A DNA stretch of 57,290 nucleotides, taken from positions 1-57,290 of the forward strand of contig NZ_VIKX01000171.1 of the NCBI RefSeq assembly GCF_009711935.1, given 5' to 3'. The notes below the pieces were generated by a model. It made no database searches. It had not been told where the DNA came from and was given only the letters and a program-made list of their open reading frames with translations. Of this stretch, positions 52,189-57,290 are shown in pieces (the first letter of the stretch is position 1; each line of letters begins with the position of its first letter). A program made the translations under genes and the position numbers. This DNA is from Dolichospermum sp. UHCC 0259 (GTDB lineage: Bacteria; Cyanobacteriota; Cyanobacteriia; Cyanobacteriales; Nostocaceae).

Positions 52189-53586
52189 TCATGAAATCCA
52201 TTTAGATAGTTTGTCTATCCAGGGTTTACGAATCCACAACAAAGAAAGACCAAGGGTGGAAAACAGAGAACCAGCCGCAGCCCCAACAAGAACAAAGTTC
52301 TTCTTGGGAGTAGTAGGTTCATCTGGTAAACTAGGCTCCATCGCCATTTGAATTAAAGGATAGGTGGAAAATACGTCTCCTTGTCCTAAATCTAATTTGG
52401 TGAGGGTAGAGGCAAAAGTCGCTTCGGCAATTTGTTGATCTCGCTTTAAGTTTTCGAGGATTGATTGTTTTTTAGAGAGATTATCGAGACGATTTTCTAA
52501 TTTTGCGATCGCTATATCTAATCCTTTAACTTGGGCTTTGAGTCCCTGCAAATCTGACTGGAAGGATACCAAACTCTGGAATAATGTATCCCGTGCCGAT
52601 CCGTTTACAGCCAGGGCTAAACGATTGAGTGTGGATGGATTTAGAGGTTTACCTGCTAGGTATTCACTTCGCTGGAGTAAGGCACTCCAAGCAACTTCTT
52701 GGCGGTTGCTTTCTTTAATTACTTGGGGATGATTCACATCATACTTGGTCATTAAAACTTCTAAGGTTGTTGTGGCTTCACTATGGTCTTTGAGGTTTTG
52801 TTGAAAGATTTGATCTACATGAAGTAGAAAAGCTGTTGCTGCTTCGGAAGGAGAAAGTGCTAAATCCTGGGCTAACTGCCGTATTCGTTTATCAGCCTGT
52901 TCTTCCTGGGCATGGGTTTCGGCTCGTAATCGGCGTAATTGCTCAATATTGGTGGATAAATTGCCTACTTGATCGGGAAAGTTGAGACCAGAACGCATTT
53001 TATAGTCAGAAAGGCGTTTTTGTGCCTGTTCTAGTTTTCGCTGGCTGGAAAGGAGAATTAGCTGGGAAGGTTTACCGCGTTGACTAATTTCACTGGCGCG
53101 TAAGCGGTTAACTTTGCTGATAATCGCTTGATAAAGAGCTAAGGATTTATCCTGTGCTTCTTTGGGACTTTTGCCGGTGACTTCAAACTGCATGATGGTT
53201 GTATTGTTTAACAGTTTAATGCGCGGTTTGCCAAATTTATCCACTGGAATTTTAGCGATCGCTGCGGCATCTTTTAAAACTGGTTCGCTACTAAAAATAT
53301 ATGAAAAATTCTCTCGCGGATCATAGGTAGAACTGCCTAAAGCCGAGCCACTGGAGGAAGAAGCTTGACCAATTCCTGGCAAGTTGACGCTCACCCCTAA
53401 ACTACCACTACTTAAAATTAGACCCCACTCGCTAGTATAAGTAGGTTTTGTCACTTTCAAATATTGGAGTGATGAACCCCAAATAAAAGTATTGCCTAAA
53501 GCACTGAGGATGAGATATCGTAGCCACCGACCTTTGAGCAAACTCCCCAGATTTACCATCTTAAAAACTAAGGGTTGCTGTGTCAT
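52189..53586 (-). CDS. Polysaccharide chain-length determinant (Wzz/GumC-like), no kinase domain
   Basis: 465 residues. An N-terminal membrane segment (WLRYLILSALGNTFIWGS) and a C-terminal one (FVLVGAAAGSLFSTLGLSLLWI) enclose a long periplasmic coiled-coil region (QRKLEQAQKRLSDYK, AETHAQEEQADKRIRQLAQ, KLENRLDNLSKKQSILENLKR). This is the Wzz/GumC plan without a tyrosine-kinase domain. It governs chain length and export of exopolysaccharide. ATG 53586 overlaps the stop of the Wza-like gene (ATGA). The C-terminal DNA is partly duplicated at 47905-48171. Confidence 0.85.
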   Translation of the reverse strand: MTQQPLVFKMVNLGSLLKGRWLRYLILSALGNTFIWGSSLQYLKVTKPTYTSEWGLILSSGSLGVSVNLPGIGQASSSSGSALGSSTYDPRENFSYIFSSEPVLKDAAAIAKIPVDKFGKPRIKLLNNTTIMQFEVTGKSPKEAQDKSLALYQAIISKVNRLRASEISQRGKPSQLILLSSQRKLEQAQKRLSDYKMRSGLNFPDQVGNLSTNIEQLRRLRAETHAQEEQADKRIRQLAQDLALSPSEAATAFLLHVDQIFQQNLKDHSEATTTLEVLMTKYDVNHPQVIKESNRQEVAWSALLQRSEYLAGKPLNPSTLNRLALAVNGSARDTLFQSLVSFQSDLQGLKAQVKGLDIAIAKLENRLDNLSKKQSILENLKRDQQIAEATFASTLTKLDLGQGDVFSTYPLIQMAMEPSLPDEPTTPKKNFVLVGAAAGSLFSTLGLSLLWIRKPWIDKLSKWIS

Positions 53587-54623
53587 TTGAACAAATCTCG
53601 CAAAAAGTTAATAGGAGATATGATAGGGGATATGATACTTTGGATAACATCCCGAAATTCCACAACCTTTGAGTCATAGCAGACAACAATATCATTAGAT
53701 TGGAGAAAAGGGTTGTTGAGATCATTGGTAGAATTTGTCAGAATATCGTTAACTTGACGCTTCAAGTAAGTAGTTTTACCAGTTAATTGTTCAGTAGTTA
53801 CTAATATTGCTTGTCGTTCGGCATTTGTTCCCCTTGTTCCCCCGGCACAGTTGGCAGCCGCCACTGCATGAGAAAGACGAGAACCATAGGTCAATGAACT
53901 AGAATCCTTCCCAATAGCAGAAACACCGTTACCTGTAGCTGGTACGGTGAGATTGGAAAGAAATACTTTCACTCCACCAGGGGTAATTGGGGAAGAACGC
54001 ATGAGTCCGTTGTCTATTTTACCCGCATCGGGAACAATGATGCGATCGCCAGCAATTAAGGCAACATCTGTAAATGGTTCACCTGTCAACATCCCGGATA
54101 GGTCAATGGTTCGGGTTTCTCCGTCGCGGACCAATTGAATATTTCTAATATCAGCAGTAGGCTTAACCCCACCAGCATCACGGATAGCTGTTGCTAAATA
54201 ACGGTTGAGAGGATATTGTCCAGCTACCAGCATCGGCGGTTGTGTTTTTTCGGCTGGGGAAGGTTCATTGATAAATACTCTTCCTGGTAAAAAGGTTGCC
54301 CCGCTGACGAACACCTCTACAGGACCCCATTGGACAACTTTCAAACTTACTTGCAGAAAAGAGCGTTTAAAAAAAGCTCCATCTACCAAAGCTGTGGTGA
54401 GATTTTCTTCAACTTGCTCTGGTTCTAAACCAACAACCGGTAAAGAGTTTAAATAGGGAATTTCTAAATTGCCTTCTAAATTGACTTCAAAAATCCCACT
54501 AAATTCCGCACCTTCGGGGATACTGATCTTCACGCGATCGCCTGGAGATAGCGGTAAAGCAAAACTAGGTGTCGCTAAGGTTAATATGGCAAAAATTGTA
54601 TTAAAAATTAATTTTTTTAGCAT
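53583..54623 (-). CDS. Polysaccharide export protein (Wza/OPX-like, SLBB domains)
   Basis: 346 residues. A signal peptide (KKLIFNTIFAILTLATPSFA) is followed by the Poly_export domain (LSPGDRVKISIPEGAEFSGIFEVNLEGN) and SLBB-type repeats (GPVEVFVSGATFLPGRVFI; RDAGGVKPTADIRNIQLVRDGE). There is no lipobox Cys. It is the outer-membrane or periplasmic channel partner of Wzz. The gene is the first of the minus-strand unit and shares its upstream region with the divergent pyruvyl-transferase gene. Confidence 0.88.
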   Translation of the reverse strand: MLKKLIFNTIFAILTLATPSFALPLSPGDRVKISIPEGAEFSGIFEVNLEGNLEIPYLNSLPVVGLEPEQVEENLTTALVDGAFFKRSFLQVSLKVVQWGPVEVFVSGATFLPGRVFINEPSPAEKTQPPMLVAGQYPLNRYLATAIRDAGGVKPTADIRNIQLVRDGETRTIDLSGMLTGEPFTDVALIAGDRIIVPDAGKIDNGLMRSSPITPGGVKVFLSNLTVPATGNGVSAIGKDSSSLTYGSRLSHAVAAANCAGGTRGTNAERQAILVTTEQLTGKTTYLKRQVNDILTNSTNDLNNPFLQSNDIVVCYDSKVVEFRDVIQSIISPIISPINFLRDLFK

Positions 54624-55031
54624 GAAAGTCCGACAAAATACTTAAGTAGACAAAGTTAACAATCTGTAATATTTTCTAAATTTAGTAAAAACTACAGCCA
54701 GGAAAAATTATGCCCCAATCACTTATATTGTTACAGTATAGCCTTGGTAATAGAAAATCTTTTTTACTAATCTAACTAACTAATCAGGTAGTAGCAATGA
54801 GTGATATTACTTAACTTCAAACTTAACTCACTGATAGTAACGGCGGTAATTATCGAGATTTACTGATAAGTAAGTGACAAAAAAATACATAAAATTTATA
54901 CAAAATTTATTTGACAAGAGATACAAATTAAGTATATAAAAATAATACAAGTTTTTTAGAAAAGTTGTGGATATTTACTACATAAGGAAATGCCAGGGTA
55001 TCCGCCACTTAATTAACTATGAGAATTTCCG
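54624..55031. other. Divergent promoter region of the exopolysaccharide locus
   Basis: 408 bp, very AT-rich, between divergent polysaccharide operons. It should hold both promoters and any shared control site. I see only A/T tracts (for example near 54885-54960) and no named operator. Confidence 0.5.
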
Positions 55032-56090
55032 ATGGAACTCACTATTGGTCTGGTAAACACTTATTCAACTCTTAATATTGGTGACGCAGCTATCTATAGT
55101 TCCTTAACTGCTTTAGCTTCTGGGTCTAAGGTTGTGGCGCAATTTTCAGATTCACAACCGGAATATATTCCTGGTTTGCAGATTTTGCCGCAGATTGGTC
55201 GCTGCAATGGCTATATTAGTGTCGGTGGTGATATTTTTAATAATGCCCGTGAAAGTTTAATTACCAAAGCTTTCATTGGCAATTTATTACAATTAGGAAG
55301 AGATCCTCGACATACTTTTTTGTTCGGTCAATCTATTCCCCGTTCCTGTCATGGTTTAAGTTTTCAAGCTTTAGCCTTTTACTTACGTAAACTCGCTGCT
55401 GTTTGCGTCAGAGATACGGAAAGCCATCAACGGTTAACGGCATCTGGTATCCCCGCAATTTTATCTTTTGATGCGGCTTTTGCTTTATCAGTTAGTGAGG
55501 CAGCAAAGGAAAAAGCCAAAGAGATATTACACACATTAGCAATTACACCAGAATCAGCGGCTTTAATTTCTCTGCGGACATTTGATTCCATGTATAAGCA
55601 TGATAATCAAAAATTTCAAAAGCAATTAGTAGCTTTGAGTCGCAAATTTTGTCAACAGGGATATCAACCTGTATTGCTAATTCAGTCTCAAGCTTACGGT
55701 GCTGATAATGACTTAGCAATGGCAGAAGAAATTCGCCAAGAAGTACCGCAAATAAAGATATTTAATCCCTTTGTCGTTAATAGTAACTTGGCCAAATGGG
55801 AATTAGTCATGGGTGCATTGGCTATTTCTCGTCTGATTGTGGCGATTAGATATCATACATCTGTTTTAGCCTTGGCTAGTGGTCGAGTTCCTTTCAATTT
55901 GTACTATTCAAATAAAGGTAAAGATATCACCAAACGGTTACAAATTCCTGGTTGTAGCTTGGAAGAATTTGATCCAGATATTCATGGAGAGGAAATCATT
56001 ACTACCTCTATGGCTACCTTTGATCATGAAGCAATTCGTCAACAGGTAAAACAGGATTTTCAAAAGTGTTATAGCCGTATACTACCATGA
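55032..56090 (+). CDS. Polysaccharide pyruvyl transferase family protein (CsaB/WcaK-like)
   Basis: 352 residues. NTYSTLNIGDAAIYSSLTAL near 9, GYISVGGDIFNN near 62, the middle VCVRDTESHQRLTASGIPAI near 130, and RLIVAIRYHTSVLALASGRVP near 275 give the PS_pyruv_trans family pattern (GDxA at the start, RYHT late). It adds a pyruvyl ketal to a sugar of the exopolysaccharide repeat. It overlaps the next gene by 4 bases (ATGA) and so is translationally coupled. Confidence 0.85.
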   Translation: MELTIGLVNTYSTLNIGDAAIYSSLTALASGSKVVAQFSDSQPEYIPGLQILPQIGRCNGYISVGGDIFNNARESLITKAFIGNLLQLGRDPRHTFLFGQSIPRSCHGLSFQALAFYLRKLAAVCVRDTESHQRLTASGIPAILSFDAAFALSVSEAAKEKAKEILHTLAITPESAALISLRTFDSMYKHDNQKFQKQLVALSRKFCQQGYQPVLLIQSQAYGADNDLAMAEEIRQEVPQIKIFNPFVVNSNLAKWELVMGALAISRLIVAIRYHTSVLALASGRVPFNLYYSNKGKDITKRLQIPGCSLEEFDPDIHGEEIITTSMATFDHEAIRQQVKQDFQKCYSRILP

Positions 56091-57094
56091 TAAAACCAAA
56101 AATTTGCCATCTCATCGGCGGTCAGGGTATGGGCTGGACTGGAGGAATTAAAGCCACTTTAAACAGTTTAGAAAGCTCTTATTTATCAGAAAAATTTGAA
56201 TTTATCACAGCCACTTTATCAACGGCATCTACTGTCATTCCCCAACAAAGTCCTGATGTGATGATTGTTCATGCTGCTTCCTCATGGCGGGGATTATTTC
56301 CACTGTGGAAACTTCGACGTAAAGGTAAATTAATTATTAACGAACATCATTATTGTGCAGGTTTTGAAGATTTTAATGTTCCTGCGGTGACTCGATTTCA
56401 TGGAATGTTAAAGCTGGCTTATGGAATGTGCGATCGCGTAATTACAGTTTCCCAAGGACAGCAAAATTGGATCTTAAAAAATAAATTAGCATCTGCTGAT
56501 AAACTGACTCTCATTCCCTCCTCTCGCATCATTTCTGATTTTCTAAATGTTCCCATTAAATCAATAAATCAATCCCCAGATCAACCATTTGTATTAGGTG
56601 CTTATGGGCGGTTTTCTTCCCAAAAAGGTTTTGATATTCTCATTGATGCTGTTAAACAAATTCCCAATTCCAGAATTAAATTACAAATTGGTGGTGGGGG
56701 ACCAGATGAAGCCAAATTCAAAGAATTAGCTGGTAACTGTCCCAATATTGAATTTGTCGGACGCATTGATGATGTGCCGGCTTTCTTAAGTCAATGCGAT
56801 GCTGTGGTTATTCCTTCCCGCTGGGAACCTTGGGGCAATGTTTGTTTAGAAGCTAGGGCTGCTGGTAAACCAATTATTGCTTCAGCGGTAGATGGTTTAA
56901 GTGAACAAATTCAAAACTTTGGGCTACTTGTTCCTCCCGGAAATTCTGTCGCCTTAGCTAAAGCCATTCAAGAATTAGTGAATTTACCAGCAGACAAATT
57001 AATAGTAATAGGAGAACAGGGAAAAACCTCCGCCATAAATGCTTGGGAAAATTACCTATCTAATTGGGATAAATTGCTGGAGGAAATGACATGA
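56087..57094 (+). CDS. GT4-type glycosyltransferase
   Basis: 335 residues. The GT-B fold is seen in the N-terminal domain (HLIGGQGMGWTGGIKATLNSL) and in the C-terminal GT4 core: FVLGAYGRFSSQKGFDILIDA near 164, IEFVGRIDDVPAFLSQCDAVVIPSRWEPWGNVCLEARAAGKPII near 223-265 with the E-x7-E pattern. It transfers a sugar to the growing exopolysaccharide unit in the cytoplasm; donor and acceptor are unknown. Start ATG 56087 overlaps the upstream stop, and its own stop overlaps the flippase start (57091). Confidence 0.9.
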   Translation: MIKPKICHLIGGQGMGWTGGIKATLNSLESSYLSEKFEFITATLSTASTVIPQQSPDVMIVHAASSWRGLFPLWKLRRKGKLIINEHHYCAGFEDFNVPAVTRFHGMLKLAYGMCDRVITVSQGQQNWILKNKLASADKLTLIPSSRIISDFLNVPIKSINQSPDQPFVLGAYGRFSSQKGFDILIDAVKQIPNSRIKLQIGGGGPDEAKFKELAGNCPNIEFVGRIDDVPAFLSQCDAVVIPSRWEPWGNVCLEARAAGKPIIASAVDGLSEQIQNFGLLVPPGNSVALAKAIQELVNLPADKLIVIGEQGKTSAINAWENYLSNWDKLLEEMT

Positions 57095-57240
57095 AAAATA
57101 TCATGCAAACTTTATCCTCCTTTAAAAAAGACCGCTTTGTGCGTAACATTGGCTGGATGGGGGCTTCGGAATTAGTAATCAGGGTATTTCGGCTTGTTAC
57201 CACAGTTATTCTCGCTCGGTTTTTAAGTGCTGAAGAGTAA
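57091..57240 (+). pseudogene. 3'-truncated Wzx-like polysaccharide flippase
   Basis: The first 49 codons of a flippase are present (FVRNIGWMGASELVIRVFRL, TTVILARFLSAEE), the usual start of a Wzx/MOP-type lipid-linked sugar exporter. The frame then stops at a TAA (57238-57240) supplied by the IS-like end. Translation is coupled to the glycosyltransferase by ATGA. Loss of the flippase would break the export pathway unless another copy exists. Confidence 0.75.
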
Positions 57241-57290
57241 CTGTTCACACTCCCCCACTAAAAAGGAATTAGGAAGTAACAGGGATAGGA
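57237..57290. mobile_element. Terminus of a putative insertion sequence at the window edge
   Basis: GTAACTGTTCACACTCCCCC begins exactly where the flippase gene is cut. In reverse complement it matches the core of 52032-52052 and resembles 31-53. The rest of the element lies outside the window. Confidence 0.55.

Noticed and set aside
57060-57248. Minus-strand 62-codon frame at the window end
   Set aside because: It lies antisense to the flippase fragment and partly within the IS end; no homology.

Overview
The window looks like a contig from a filamentous, heterocyst-type cyanobacterium of the Nostocales (Anabaena, Dolichospermum or Aphanizomenon type). The signs are many GCGATCGC (HIP1) octamers, low-GC DNA, runs of heptanucleotide repeats (CCCCAGT, GGAGTCA) between genes, dispersed short palindromes, a plastocyanin gene, cyanobacteria-only conserved proteins (DUF3181, ABA4-like) and a large GAF/PAS sensor kinase. 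Both ends stop inside similar, probably insertion-sequence (IS) termini. A 5'-truncated sensor kinase starts the window and a 3'-truncated flippase ends it.

Layout. 1-6.6 kb: truncated sensor kinase, GH57 branching enzyme, and a Ser/Thr kinase with an FGE/lectin-like tail that carries a convincing diversity-generating-retroelement variable region. 6.8-13 kb: grpE-dnaK-dnaJ-tusA-like-rsgA, all on the minus strand, interrupted by a 129-bp MITE and by a 558-bp gap with a possible structured RNA. 13.5-18.7 kb: pilB-pilT-pilC, a terminator and an unknown gene. 18.7-23 kb: a pyrimidine-deoxynucleotide cluster (thymidylate-synthase-like protein, membrane-anchored dCTP-deaminase-like protein, dUTPase, nuclease-like protein, dCTP deaminase). 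23-33 kb: housekeeping and small conserved genes (NMP kinase, RNase PH, MlaE-like permease, COG0523 GTPase, ABA4-like, TldD). 33-40 kb: an AT-rich minus-strand pair, a 1014-residue unknown protein and a large helicase-like ATPase that a MITE has split. 40-46.3 kb: purQ, purS, a Fur-family regulator, a DUF697-type GTPase, an EVE protein, leuD, leuC and petE. 46.4-57.3 kb: an exopolysaccharide locus (Wzy-like, Wzz/GumC-like, Wza-like, pyruvyl transferase, glycosyltransferase, flippase). A roughly 4-kb island in it carries an Uma2 nuclease-like gene and a two-gene amyloid-signalling cell-death module (Bell-like effector plus nSTAND-WD40 receptor).

Four points stand out. (1) The Bell/nSTAND pair has matching RHIM-like motifs at the effector C-terminus and the receptor N-terminus. 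(2) The 1014-residue protein and its helicase partner form a system I do not recognise. Removing the MITE as a TA-flanked insertion rejoins the two helicase pieces exactly in frame (1201 codons). (3) The kinase-FGE gene has a variable region whose codons fit adenine mutagenesis, but no reverse transcriptase or template repeat lies in the window. (4) A dCTP-deaminase-like domain has lost its catalytic Glu and is fused to a membrane segment next to a dUTPase. All functions are read by eye from motifs and gene context; no database search was possible.
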